This document shows positions 35,266 through 47,229 of a stretch of DNA of 64,000 bases, piece by piece. A program made the position numbers and the translations under genes. Position 1 is the first letter of the stretch. Each line of letters starts with the position of its first letter. The notes below the pieces were generated by a model. It saw only the letters and a program-made list of their open reading frames with translations. It was not told where the DNA came from and searched no databases. The DNA comes from Oxytricha trifallax (Eukaryota > Ciliophora > Spirotrichea > Sporadotrichida > Oxytrichidae). Where the stretch lies: contig ARYC01019489.1 of the NCBI GenBank assembly GCA_000711775.1, forward strand, positions 1-64,000. Direction: 5' to 3'.

Positions 35266-35784
35266 CTTTGTACTTCTTCCTATTAATGAATTTCAAATTA
35301 TAATTTGTAGACTTCTGGATCCTATTGTTTAAAATCTTACTATTATATATGGGCATCTAATATGAGGTCAACCCCGCAAAGATACGTGGAGAAAGTTTGC
35401 AGAAGCTGTAACAAACTGCAGAGATTGAGCTCCATTTTATCAATTTAATTCCAATAAATTAGTACTAAATTTGTTAAAATTTAATTAGTACTGGTACTAA
35501 TTTCCTTTAATTTTAATTGGTACCAATTCAATTGTACCAAAACTTAATTAGTACATAGTTTTAAACAAATGAGTTTTTATGGAAAAGTTCCAAAATGGTT
35601 CAAAACCTTATTGGTACAAGTACCAACCTGAATTTTATCTAAGTTGGTACCAAAATTAAAAATATTAAGCATGAAATTAGAAAAATTATAGTAATAAACT
35701 AAGTATAAAAATGATGTCTAACACCTAACCATTGTTGTTGCAGTGCCAGCTCCTATAACAAGTGAGGTTTTAACTTATTAATAA

Positions 35785-36255
35785 TAGAAATCAAAATTTG
35801 AATTTAAACAAGGCGGCTAACTTAAATCGCAAAGCAGTCTCTCTTGTCAGTGGATAATATTAGCTAAACTTTGGCTAAACTAAGAAGCCAGAGATCATCT
35901 ACAATGAAAAGGAGTTTGAATCAGAGGTGTTTGTTCTAGAAATAAATATCAGGAAGCAGATAGCAGAGATGGGTATTTAAACGCTAATCGAAGATGCTGA
36001 GGAGTTAAAATAACAGCTTCAAGTAGAAAGATTAAAGCATTTTAATGTGATAAATGCTAAAATTTCATCTATAAAGATTGACTCTAGCTTGAAGAGGCAC
36101 ATCAAAGAAATACACTCTGGTAAAGCTAAAATCTATTTCAAGCATGATAAAGTAATGGCAGGTATTAATGCACAACTTGTATGAAGTCTATACCCATTCA
36201 GCAAAAGTGAAGAAACTCATGCAAAATCATTACTTAAGCGAGTTCGTTCTTGATA
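35785..36255 (+). pseudogene. Truncated TBE zinc-finger/kinase gene, copy C
   Basis: It reads AANLNRKAVSLVSG near the start, where ATG is replaced by AAG, then EVFVLEINIRKQIAEMG and SSLKRHIKEIHSGKAKIYF. The His pair of the first finger is kept, but the Cys pair found in copies A and D is lost (NVINAK in place of QCEDCQ). The second finger region is still visible near 36160. Sequence similarity to the other copies ends near 36255, before the kinase domain. This copy cannot make the full protein. Confidence 0.7.
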
Positions 36256-36708
36256 ATAATCTAAATCAAATTAATATTATCAATCAATATAATTAGTGGC
36301 AGTTGTCTTTAAACTGATTTATTTTTATTTATAATATTTCATATTTTTATGATTTTTTAGTAATATTATAAATTATTAATTTATAATTATATTAAATAAA
36401 TTTTAAATAAATAAAAGCTAAATAGTTTAAAATTCCATTAAATCGTTGTTATATAATAAAATAATAATGCAGAAGTAATTTGGATTGAAGGAACAAATAT
36501 ATAATTAAATTTTGGCAATATTAAGATGTTTACTTAAATTTACATTAAAATTTAAATAAATTATAAGGAACTCCTACATTATATTTTGTTTTAAATAACA
36601 ATCGATATCTTACTTAATTAACTGATAAAAATATTTAAATTTTGATTAGAACTTACTATTTTAAAAAACGATGATATGAGCATTTAATATTTTATTTAAG
36701 TAGTAAAT
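36256..36708. other. AT-rich spacer
   Basis: Contains ATTAGTGGCAGTTGTC at about 36288, which resembles the terminal GTGGCAGTTAA of the foldback family at 26298 and 50440, but no mirrored partner was found. Otherwise nothing. Confidence 0.35.
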
Positions 36709-37524
36709 GGGGGGGTCTTAATCGGTGCAAAAGAATTTTCGAAATCCTAAGTCATTGCAAAAGTTATTTCCACAAAAAACGTCAAAATCCTAAGTCGGTT
36801 CACGATTATTTTTAGAAATTATTGATCCATTTGATCATCTCACCCCCATAAATAATATCATTATTTGTTAAAACTTACTTATCATCTTCTGAATCGAACT
36901 GCTTTATGACATTTGAAACTATTATACTTTCAAAATATCTATCGTTATTTCAAAAATATTTGTCTCTGGGATGTATATTTGATACTAGTAAAATAATAAT
37001 ATTATTTTTCATAATTGAATCTAATTAGTCAATTAAGAACAAATATTGGAATTAAGGACATCATTATATTGGTTAAAACTAATGATGTTTGGAATAAAAT
37101 CAAACTTGCACACTATGATAAGTGTATTTAAATAAAGACAATACAATGAGACAATTGTATAAAATTATTCCAAACATCATTAGTTTTAACCAATATAATG
37201 ATGTCCTTAATTCCAATATTTGTTCTTAATTGACTAATTAGATTCAATTATGAAAACAAATATTATTATTTAACTTAAATCAAATATCCATCCCAGAGAC
37301 AAATATTTTTGAAATAACGGTAGATATTTTGAAAGTATAATAGTTTCATATGTCATAAAGGAGTTCGATTCAGAAGATGAGAAGTAAGTTTTAACAAATA
37401 ATGATATTATTTATGGGGGTGAGATGATCAAATGGATCAATAATTTCTAAAAATAATCGTGAACCGACTTAGGATTTTGACGTTTTTTGTGGAAATAACT
37501 TTTGCACCAACTTAGACTCCACCC
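36709..37524. mobile_element. 816 bp foldback (MITE-like) element
   Basis: The two halves mirror each other almost to the centre (loop about 37100-37165). AATCCTAAGTCGGTTCACGA near 36788 and the ends GGGGGGGTCTTAATCGGTGC / CACCAACTTAGACTCCACCC are the clearest parts. AAT flanks both ends (36706-36708 and 37525-37527), a 3 bp ANT duplication. There is no coding capacity. The end sequence resembles the last 32 bases of the window (63969-64000), so at least two copies exist here. A TBE-class transposase acting in trans is plausible from the duplication type. Confidence 0.85.
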
Positions 37525-39466
37525 AATAAATGAGTAGGATTAATGAATTACTGATAGTTAGATAATTTAATAAGAACTTGGAGTTATTTAAAAATTTATT
37601 AACGTATAATTTTTAATTTTTTAATTAAATTTAATTTTTATCTATCTTACATATTTCTTTTAATTATGATTTTAATTTATCTACATTAAGTTGAATATCA
37701 ATTAAATTTACTATCAAAGAAACAAGTAAATTTTATAGCAATTTTTAAGTTTATTAATATTAAATTTATTATTTATCAAAATTTCTTACTTTTTCCAAAT
37801 CTAATATTCAACCAAATTTATAGCCAAAATCATATTAATTTTTTTAATAAATATTATATTTAAGTTTAATTGAGATGTTTGGTCATTATATTAGATTTAG
37901 ATCTTTTGATTTAAATTAAAATTTGTAACTTTATTTGAATTATTTTACTAATTCTTATATTTCAACTTTAATTAAGACTAAATATTATGTAAACATTATA
38001 GTTCTTTTTTGTATAAATATGTGATTAATAGTAAATTTTTAAGTCTGCTAATTTTAAAAGCCATGGCTTTAGAAATTTTGAAGGGTCAATTCATTAGGAA
38101 ATTTCTATTAAAAGTTTTTTAATTAATCAATAAAAATGAAATATTCAGGCAATTATTATTTGAAATAATGCTTCTATTTACTTTTGTAAAGAAATTAATT
38201 GTAAGCAATTGTATTCACTAATATAATAAAAGATTTATACTCACTAGTTGCACAAATTATATTATCATCATTTATTCCTAATTAAGTCACTCAAAGAAAA
38301 AAAATATATATTTTGTAATTGCAAGAAAACAAATTAAAATTATAAATTAATTTCATGATGGAAGATATTTCAAAGTATAGTTTAGGAAGTATTAGAAAAT
38401 CAATTGAAAATATAAAAATTGAGATTTTCTTAATCTAAATTTATTATAAATTGTTTTGACCTTGTTCAAGATGGAATTTAAATTAAAAATTTAATTTATA
38501 CTACTATGTTACTCATTTATATTTAAAATTGAAATATATAATTTAATATTACTTTTTAGAAAGTAATATTATGTACAAATTTAAGCAAGTTACATAACAT
38601 AAAATAAAAAAATTCTATAATTAAGAATAAAAAGTAATATAAATTTATTCTGAATAAATAATGAGATTTTGAAGTACTTAATAAAAACTATAAAAAAGAA
38701 TTAAGTTTAGTATTGTTGTTACAGTTATTAATACTAATTTATAAATAATTTATGTAAACTTTTAGTAATAACTATCTTCATATTTTTAATATTTAGTAGT
38801 TTTACAAATTAGACCTAAGTACAGTGGTTGCATATCTTCTATAAAGTTTGCAAAATATAGTTTAAACTATTATGATAATTAATAATTTTTATTATCTCTG
38901 GAATAATTTAAATATTTATAATTTCTATGTTAAAAATAAAATATAAAATTTAGTGTTCAGATTCATTTAAGTTTTTAAGTTATCAAATGATTATTTTATA
39001 AGTTATTATAATTGCATATAGCTATTATGGAATTTAAATAGCTATATTTTGTAGCAATATTCGAAATAATTTAATGCCACTTCAAGTTTATTGATTTTTC
39101 AAAAATAACTTATAATAATTATGGAGTTACATCATAATATAAAGGCAATGGGAAATTAAACATTTTTAAAAGCAATAAATTAGGATTAATTTTATTAATC
39201 ATAATAACCAAGAGTAATATAGTTATTAATTATTTTATAAACTACTTTGTACTTTGCTTTTGATTTGTTAGTTTTATGAAACTCTACTATTAAATTAAAA
39301 AAAAGAATACAAAATAATAAATAATTCGACCATATTAAATGAACAAATTAGTATTTTTTAAATTGTAAATAAACCACTTTAATTATATTTTGAAATACTT
39401 ATAATTAATTTATATAATTATTTATTAAATTAACTTAATTTCTATTTAAAACATTTTAATATTTAC
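37525..39466. other. AT-rich stretch
   Basis: Nothing recognisable; frames that are open here have only Ile/Asn/Lys/Phe-type composition. Confidence 0.35.
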
Positions 39467-40302
39467 TCATGAGAATTTCCAAATCTTCAAAACCTATATC
39501 AAAACACATTAATAAAAAAGATTAGAAATCTTAAAGAATTAATAAAATTAACTAATGTCAATTGTGCAATAATAATAATGCATCAGAACACTGCAATTTT
39601 TGCAATAGAAAATTTCATTTAGATTGTTCATTAAATTAATTTATTTAAGACAATCAATATTGTCCAAATATATCTTAATCATAATATCTTTAATTCTTAA
39701 TATTTTACTTAATAAAGTTTTCGTAAAACTTCTAATAATAAATGGATTAATTTCTATATTTACCTTAAAAAGCAAAGAATATAATAAGAATTATTCCATA
39801 CCTATATATTACAGGAACAAGATTAATTTGTAAATATTGAAATATTTCACAATGAGGAAACAAGAAGTCAAAAATAAATATTCGGATTGAAATAGTATAT
39901 TTTCAAACATATACATTGCACTTCTGTTACAGTTAACAAGAAGCGGAGCATTAAGGCTTGAACTAAAGCACAATAAATATAATACCACTTCGGTTTTTGT
40001 AAACATGATTTAATTTAAATATATCATCAATAGAGTCTTATATTAATAGACGTCTCTTTATAAATAGAAAAAAATCTTGTATCTTAAATTAAGGATAATC
40101 GATAATCTTCCTCCAACCTTAATACCATTAAATTAAAACAATTAAATTTTAAAAGATGCTTTACATTTTTTATATAATTGATGGAATATTCATTATTAAA
40201 TTCAGATACCAAGGCATTTGTAGGAAGATCATTTTCATAGAGATTATTAAAGAATATATTAAAAACTCCAATTATTTTATATTTTTTATGGAATACAAGC
40301 AT
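39467..40302 (-). CDS. Candidate gene, unknown protein
   Basis: From ATG 40302 the frame reads MLVFHKKYKIIGVFNIFF, ENDLPTNALVSEFNNEYS and NLMVLRLEEDYRLSLIQDT, to a TGA near 40043. A second frame from ATG 40006 is open for 179 codons to TGA 39467-39469: MFTKTEVVLYLLCFSSSLNA, then YCKNCSVLMHYYYC near the end. These could be two exons of one gene or two genes. The lower part has CxxC and a hydrophobic start. Composition is more protein-like than chance. It diverges from the plus-strand gene at 40598. Confidence 0.38.
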
Positions 40303-40597
40303 TTATTAATATCAGTAAACTTGATCACCTTTTGTAATTCATTTATAAATAAATTCATCAAATATTAGCAAAATTAATCCATAGACTGTACATATAAAAT
40401 AATAATATTATTGACAATTGAAAGATCAATATAAGAGTATATATATATATGATTACTTGTCTTTACACAATTTTTTCCATTATTTTAACTTAAGTATTGA
40501 CAGAAATCATGATTTATTCAAGGTTTTTACTCGTTTAGGTTTCTAACAAACGTATTCAATAATTGTGACATGGGACTTTATAATAAATAAAACATTT

Positions 40598-41885
40598 ATG
40601 TCTTAAAATATAGGAGGTTCCTATTCATCATAATTTGGATATTATAATGAACCAGAGCTATTAAAGAATTCAATAATTTGAATTATAATTACTCTTGAAA
40701 TTCCATTTCAAATTCAATAATATTTTAACAATAATTAAATTTTGATTTTAATTTTTTTCTCTATATAATTCAAATAATAACAATATCAAAGATGCTTAAA
40801 TTGCATTAACAAATATTATAGCACTAATTTAGGAATTGTAGAAGATAAATAATTTAGTGAATTTAAAAACAACATTATTGCTGAAAAGAAATTAATTTAG
40901 TAAATAATTTTTCCATTATTCATATTTCAAGTATATTTTCAATCTGATCAAATCTAAAATGAAAAAACTTTATTTTACAAAAAACTATGTTAATTTAATT
41001 AAATTTTTTCATTGTAATTGATTTTATTTTTATTTCAAATTTTTTAAAAAGAGTATTTATATAATTGAAAACTTATTAAGAAAAAAATATGAGCAATCAT
41101 TATCTGCCTTTTTGAACATGATAATGAGAAAATACTCCAAAAATATAAATACCAATTCTTTTCCTTATTTAAATTGCCTTATTAAATAATATTTTAATTT
41201 AAACATTCGAAATGAATTGTTAAAGAGTAATAAGCGAGACTTCTTACAAAATTTCCCTGATGACTTATATTATCCATAATTAGGCGACTTAATTTTAATA
41301 AATTTAAGAGAATATTAACAATTTATAAAAGAAAATATTTATTCATTAATCAACCAAAATTAAGATGATTTTAATTAGATGTACATTGAAAATCCAAAAT
41401 ATATTAAAGATCTAAAAAGATTCAAAATCATTTAAATAAAATTTCGATTGCCATCAAATAAATCTATAATACTGTCTTAAGAATTTGAAAATATTAGTTC
41501 TAAAGTATAATTTGTAATTTAACTCGAAAATTAGAATTCAAAATAATTTGAAATTGTTTATTTCCCTACTTAGAATTAATTTATTTAACTTTGCTAATAA
41601 GATAATTTAATAAAATCTAAAACAGAACTTTTTAAAATAGAATTAGCTGAATAGATGTCAAAAATAGGAAACAATTAAGAATATGTTACTGCATTGAGTC
41701 TATCAGATATTATAAATGAAAATTAAAATCTTACTGTCAAGATTGATATCAAAAATTTCGTGAATAAAATCAAAGCAAATTTTTACAGATCAAATAAGGT
41801 AATTTAATTTCTTATTAATTCATTTTATAGCAAATTTAATTCGAATTAAATTTATTTTTAGAAAATTTAAACCACAAATCTTTGA
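40598..41885 (+). CDS. Candidate gene, unknown protein
   Basis: ATG 40598 begins MSQNIGGSYSSQFGYYNEPE. After one or two probable introns a long Gln-code frame runs from about 41052 (SIYIIENLLRKKYEQSL) through RDFLQNFPDDLYYPQLGD and YIENPKYIKDLKRFKIIQ to KNFVNKIKANFYRSNK near 41797. A 33-base GTAATTTAAT to TTTTATAG stretch there could be an intron, and TGA is at 41883-41885. G is strongly enriched at codon position 1 (GAT, GAC and GAA are common), which random AT-rich DNA would not show. The family is unknown. Confidence 0.5.
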
Positions 41886-42314
41886 AATATAAATTTATGA
41901 AATCGTGAAAAATTAATATTGCCTTTATTTACAAGAAAGAGTAAGTAGTTAATTTAGTAACACAATTATTTGTAAGCAATTATCCTTAATATTATAGGAA
42001 TAAATTTTATTAGTTATAATGAATTTAAAATAAATAATTAATTTATTTTAGTTATTTTTTTTGAAAATGTCTCCAAACAGTGGCATCTTCGAGAATTAAT
42101 CATTATACTATTTTTTGAGTGTTCATTCAAAATTTTAGATATCTCATTTCTTGGAATTAATTTAATATTATTTTGATGACTGTTATGTTTTTAAACTTAA
42201 TTAATTATAAATTAATTTATTTCACAAGTCGAGTGTAATCTTACAATAGATAAATATTAATAAACAGTAACTTTCTTTGACTGAAAATATATTAGCTATT
42301 TTTATTACTTAATC

Positions 42315-43025
42315 ATGAGAATAGAACTATTTCATAAGTCTATGCAAGAAATACTTTTATCTCTTTCTATTAACTGTACTTATAAAAAAAGCAATACTAT
42401 TTTTGTCAATTTGATTGATACTATATAAGTAAGTGTTAGATTTATTGCACATAATTTTAGTTTTCCCAAATGTTTAATTAATGAATAAAGTTCAATAATT
42501 CATATAGATATCCTGGTGGAATTATAATTTAAGGATATTTTTAAGATTGAATTCAAAAAGAAAATTTTGTATTACACATTATAAAATTTAAATATAGAAC
42601 ATTTTTTAAGTTCCTTATTTTATTGCCCTAAACACAAAACTTGCATTATAAAAATAGCTTATGGAATAAGTATTAAGAAGATACATACTATGAAATAATA
42701 TACTCATCTCATGGAATATAAGCTTATAACTGCTACATCTTTAAAATTTATTAAGAAATATTATAATTTAAGAACATCTATTATCAATAATTTATGACCT
42801 TAAATTGGTGTAAATTTATTTACCAATTACAACATTTACATTCGAAATATCAATAAACATTTTTAAATCCTCCATTAACATTTATTATAAGAAATATAAG
42901 TAATAATTTTTGTGGGTTTAAATGCCAAGCAAACAAAATTATTATATGATATTTAATTAAATTAATTAGAATCTTTTAAGAAAATTATTGAGAAATTAGC
43001 AAAAGATTGCTTTGACAATGAATGA
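42315..43025 (+). CDS. Candidate gene, unknown protein
   Basis: ATG 42315 opens 160 codons (MRIELFHKSMQEILLSLSIN, ILVELQFKDIFKIEFKKK, SSLFYCPKHKTCIIKIAYG) to a TGA at 42795-42797. The same frame then continues for another 75 codons (PQIGVNLFTNYNIYIRN, QLESFKKIIEKLAKDC) to TGA 43023-43025. Either the first TGA is the real stop or the gene is damaged or recoded there. The family is unknown. It lies downstream of 40598-41885 on the same strand. Confidence 0.38.
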
Positions 43026-43834
43026 ATTCAAATTTACATTTAATTAATTTATTTTAAAATTTAATAATTAATCATAAAAATTATAAAATTGTATTAAATC
43101 TTTTTAATAATTTACTAATATAAATATAATGGTATAATAAATGAAAAAAAACTAATTGATAATATACTTGAATTTAATTCATAATTTAAATATAAAATAA
43201 AAGTTTTACATAGAATTACTATTCTTAAATATGATTATATATTAGCTAAAATATTATTAAATTTATAAATCATTATATTTTGCAATTAGTCAGAAAAATT
43301 ATGTTTTCAAATATAATATATCAAATTAATAATTTTACACAAAATTTCAACATTCAATAAACTTCCAAGTTTTCATTAATTTTGGTCATATTTAAGTGAT
43401 TCGATTAGTAATTTACTTCTCTTTTTAAATATACTAATTAATATAATGCTAAATTAATTTCTAAAAGTTCCTATAAAAGAATATTAAAATTACCTATTAA
43501 ATTCTACTCGTAAGAATAATTGTAAATTTATTTTAGCTCATAATTAATTATTAAATATTAATTTATAAAATAGCATTTAATTTCGTTGTTTTATAATAAA
43601 TACAAAACTAATTATAATAAAATACTTTAATAGTTTAGAATGATATATAATAATTTATTATAAATATTATATAATGCATAATTTAGCCAAAATCAACTTA
43701 GTGGCTACATTTATGGAGTTAAATATAGATTATATTGATTAACTAATTAAATATCTAAGTTTATTTGAGATTTTGCTGCGACACGCACTTCCTGTAAGAG
43801 TAACTACAAATCATGACATCATTAGAGTAAAAAT
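43026..43834. other. AT-rich stretch
   Basis: Nothing recognisable. Confidence 0.35.
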
Positions 43835-44266
43835 GGGGGGGATTTTCCTGTCAAGGCTTATGAATAAATAATTTTTCTAGGGAGGTTTCCTGTTTTATTT
43901 TTTATTACTTTTCTTGATGGAATTATTTTTTTACAACTAAAAACGCCATTTATAATTTTCAAAGATTTGTGATTCAAGAATTTAACCTACCACTTATGAA
44001 GAATTACAGATCTACTTTATGTTGAACTATACTTTAATTAACATATCATCTTGTTTTCCATTAGTTTTTCAAAACTTCTAATTAGAATTATAATTAAAAT
44101 ATCGTTCTATATCTAAAGTCATAATATTGGAATATAATCGGGATTCATCTATATAACTATTTAAAAATGATATCTTGTGCTTTAGCCATAGCCATTTACT
44201 GAGTAAAAAATGATGAATAAAATATTAAATTTTTAAAAAATCTACTTGACAGGAAACTTTCCCCAA
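43835..44266. mobile_element. Small inverted-repeat element (MITE-like)
   Basis: GGGGGGGATTTTCCTGTCAAG at 43835 is mirrored by CTTGACAGGAAACTTTCCCC ending near 44264. The terminal repeats are about 20-30 bp and the interior is not a palindrome. AAT is found next to both ends (43832-43834 and 44267-44269), though the right edge is uncertain by two bases. No gene inside. The G-run ends recall the 816 bp foldback element, but the inner sequence differs. Confidence 0.6.
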
Positions 44267-44874
44267 AATAGATATTTAGAATTAGATAACATGGTTAAAA
44301 TATCTACATCTAACTAAAAACATAAAATAATATTCAAGAAATCCATTTTTAATCAATAAGCATAATCCAATTGAGTTTAGTATAAACTAGAATTTTATAA
44401 AGAAAATCTAAAAATTATTTATTAATGCTTATCATATTATTACTAAAATACATAAAATTGGGTAAATTGGTATAAATTCAAATAAACGAAAGAATATTAT
44501 CATATATAACAGTCATGACTTTGATATTTGATAAATTAAATTTAATGTACAGTTTTAAAATTACTAAGAAATCTGAATGTAAAATTGTCTATTGTACAAT
44601 TAATTCCTGTATAAATTGCCCTATAAAATAAACAAAAAGTTAATGTACAAATCCTAAAATTGTACACGAAATGTGCAGGAAGGATCAGTGTATTAGTGCT
44701 TAGAAGTACATAAATAGTAAGCAATGTACAATAGACAATAGACAATTCGGGTTTTAAGATTTTATGATTATTGTACACTGAGATAAAAGGGTGCAGCGAA
44801 TAAATATTTATATGTATTTTAAATACAAAAAGACTTTAATTTATTAGAGGAATGTGGCACAGTGTATATAATTA

Positions 44875-46233
44875 TCATTCGGTCCTATTCCCATCTTCAA
44901 TTCCATCTACTGTTGAGTCGTCACAAGTCTCTCCCGCCTATCCTGGTACATCTCCTTCATTATACAGCCGCTTGAAGAAGTATTAAGCCAATTGAACTAC
45001 AGTGAATGGAAATGGCTTTCCTTCCTCTATGATGCTCTTCTTGAGTTCAATCAGCGTTATTCTTGTAAGGAATGCCTCTTTGTCAATCTTCGGTATCTTA
45101 TTGAATGGTAAGCTATTAGAAGTAATGAACACTTGGCACCCCGAGTACTTGATCTCCGGATCTTCATATTTGCGGTTGATAGGATACCCCTCTCCTTCTA
45201 GGAAGCTCTTCATTGCTGCGATGTTGTTTTTGCTGAAGAATTGCTAGTGATTAATCTCGTTCATAATGATAACTGATGGCTTTCTCTCAGTCCTGCCTGT
45301 GGTCACTTGGAACTGACTAGAAGACTCTTGAAATCTCACAGTTATAAATATTTGCTCAAGCATTCTGGCGATGGTAGTTTTTCCGGTATCTGGGTCGCCA
45401 AAGAGCCACACGGCGTTCATCTTCTTCTCGCATTTTCTAAAGATCACTCTAAACAAAGCATCCACTACTGCAAGATAATTGCAGCTTCTCATATAGTCAT
45501 CATATAGCTCAGCTTCAAGTTATCCAGCCATTCTCACGCCTTCCAGAAAGCTCTGTAATTGTTCTATCTTGCTCATTTGCACCATTTACATATACCCGAT
45601 CTACTTGCAATACTTGAGATGTGTCTTTATGTGTTGACTGTGATTTACGATCTGGACAAGCTTACTAATATTTCCAATATTATCTTCGTAGTAATCCTTA
45701 ACATCTTGAATACTGCCTCCAGCGCTGCGATTAATCACCTCGCTCATTATTTCCTCTTTTGTGAGCCGAGCTTCCTTCTTTTCCTCCAACAGTGATATTC
45801 CCATAGATTTACTCAGTGTCTAAATAAAGTCATCGAATTGATCTTGATTTCCGTGGATAAGCACTATTGATTTGTAGTTCTTAAATATGCTCTTACACTG
45901 CACCAAACCGATGTTCTTTTAGCCTAGTTTTAATTTGTCTATCGCATCTTTTCCTCTATACCTATCTGATGTAAAAGTATTCTTGCTGAGTCCTGGTTAG
46001 CCATCCTTTACATGAACGCTTAAATACTGTTTGCCATCTGTGGTGTCTCGAAAAATAGAGATGTGGCTTAAGCGCGAATTAACAGATAGTATCTCCTTTT
46101 CAACTCTTTTAAAACGCTTATCTGATATACTGAATGTGATAGAAAACAAGAAGTACTATCTGAGATTGTATTTATCTTCTACGGACCCCTGCATCATTAT
46201 GATTTTATTTTTTGTGGAATGTGAATATCTCAT
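44875..46233 (-). CDS. Superfamily 3 helicase / Rep-like protein
   Basis: ATG 46233 to TGA 44875-44877 gives 452 residues with TAA/TAG as Gln and no internal stop. The C-terminal half is an SF3 helicase: Walker A WLFGDPDTGKTTIARML (about residue 277), Walker B-like VIIMNEINH (about 325), then LEGEGYPINRKYEDPEI, motif C CQVFITSNSLPF (about 365) and a likely arginine finger LTRITLI. This resembles helicases of parvovirus, papillomavirus and CRESS-DNA Rep proteins, which unwind DNA as hexamers at replication origins. The N-terminal part has YFLFSITFSISDKR and QYLSVHVKDG, possibly a diverged origin-nicking domain, but a clear HUH pair and YxxK are not evident. G+C is higher than its surroundings. 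It is the sole cargo of the TIR element. Confidence 0.82.
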
Positions 46234-46381
46234 AAAGTAATAGAGAGACTCCCTTATTTCAAATGTTCAATCTTTAGATTTATTTTTAATTATAAATTAT
46301 TAAATATTTATTCGCTGCACCCTTTTATCTCAGTGTACAATAATCATAAAATCTTAAAACCCGAATTGTCTATTGTCTATT

Positions 46382-46932
46382 GAGTAAAAATTGTTTTATT
46401 TTCCAAGAATTAAAGAATAATCAAGTTTTTCTCTATAGTATTTATTAATATATTACTAATTAAATAATTAAAATCGCACTCCAACCCAAACGATCATAAA
46501 TTTGAGTTAGAGTGCGGAATAAATTAGAAAATAAATATAAATATATAATCACTTTTAAAAATAACATTTCGTTTATTACAAACGACATTAGGTTTTAATT
46601 AATAAATTCTAAATCATTACAAAATAATATATTTAACTTTTTAATTGATTAGTTTTGAAAATTAACTATATATTCTAATTTAATTATTGTAGTATGTAAT
46701 ATATTTATTTATTAATTAAAACCTAATGTCGTTTGTAATAAACGAAATGTTATTTTTAAAAGTGATCATATATTTATATTTATTTTCTAATTTATTCCGC
46801 ATTCTAACTCAAATTTATGATCGTTTGGGTTGGAGTGCGATTCTAATTATTTAATTAATAATATATTAATAAATACTATAGAGAAAAACTTGATTATTCT
46901 TTAATTCTTGGAAAATAAAACAATTTTTACTC
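46382..46932. mobile_element. 551 bp palindromic element nested in the right TIR
   Basis: The ends are GAGTAAAAATTGTTTTATTT and its inverted copy at 46932; the arms of about 240 bp include CGCACTCCAACCCAAACGAT and AACATTTCGTTTATTACAAA. ATT is duplicated on both sides (46379-46381 and 46933-46935). The left TIR of the host element shows the uninterrupted site (CTATTGTACATTGC in the right-arm orientation), so the insertion is exact and later than the SF3 element. No coding capacity. Confidence 0.9.
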
Positions 46933-47229
46933 ATTGTACATTGCATGCTGTTTGTGTACATTTAAGCACTAATACACTGATCCTTCCTGCACATTTCGTG
47001 TACAATTTTAGGATTTGTACATTAAAATTTTGTTCATTTTATAGGGCAATTTATACAGGAATTAATTGTACAATAGACAATTTTGCATTCAGATTTCTTA
47101 GTAATTTTAAAACTGTACATTAAATTTAATTTATCAAATATCAAAGTCATGACTGTTATATATGATAATATTCTTTCGTTTATTTGAATTTATACCAATT
47201 TACCCAATTTTATGTATTTTAGTAATATT

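Larger units (their letters stand above)
33315..36255. mobile_element. TBE-like element, truncated copy C, inverted relative to copy A
   Basis: The left end (33315, preceded by AAT at 33312-33314) has a mutated C4A4-type start (AAAACACTAAACCCCTTAG) and then the shared TIR sequence. It holds the transposase (plus), the 22 kD-class gene (minus) and only the first third of the zinc-finger/kinase gene. No right TIR is present: element sequence stops near 36255, so about 1.1 kb including the kinase domain is missing. It is nearly identical to copy A over about 2.1 kb (28260-30390 against 33330-35460) but inverted, with 2.9 kb between the two. Confidence 0.85.
44439..47226. mobile_element. TIR element encoding an SF3 helicase
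   Basis: Long terminal inverted repeats of about 370 bp (44439-44812 and, without the nested insert, 46301-47226) start ATTACTAAAATACATAAAAT. ATT stands on both sides (44436-44438 and 47227-47229), a 3 bp ANT-type duplication. The only long gene is the minus-strand SF3 helicase, which looks whole. No transposase or capsid gene is seen. The right arm holds a 551 bp palindromic insertion. The unit is virus-like in its helicase but transposon-like in its ends; it may have moved in trans. Age is probably modest, because the arms remain very similar. Confidence 0.82.

Noticed and set aside
37525-39466. Several open frames over 60 codons
   Set aside because: With only TGA as stop in very AT-rich DNA such frames are expected by chance, and they lack codon-position bias or motifs.
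44542-44778. A 78-codon frame in the left TIR of the SF3 element, with a near-copy at 46908-47123
   Set aside because: The two frames look alike because the TIRs are inverted copies; composition is Cys/Ile/Thr-rich without protein-like features, and one copy is created by the nested insertion edge.
45002-45795. Plus-strand frames across the SF3 helicase gene
   Set aside because: Antisense shadows of the 452-codon minus-strand gene.
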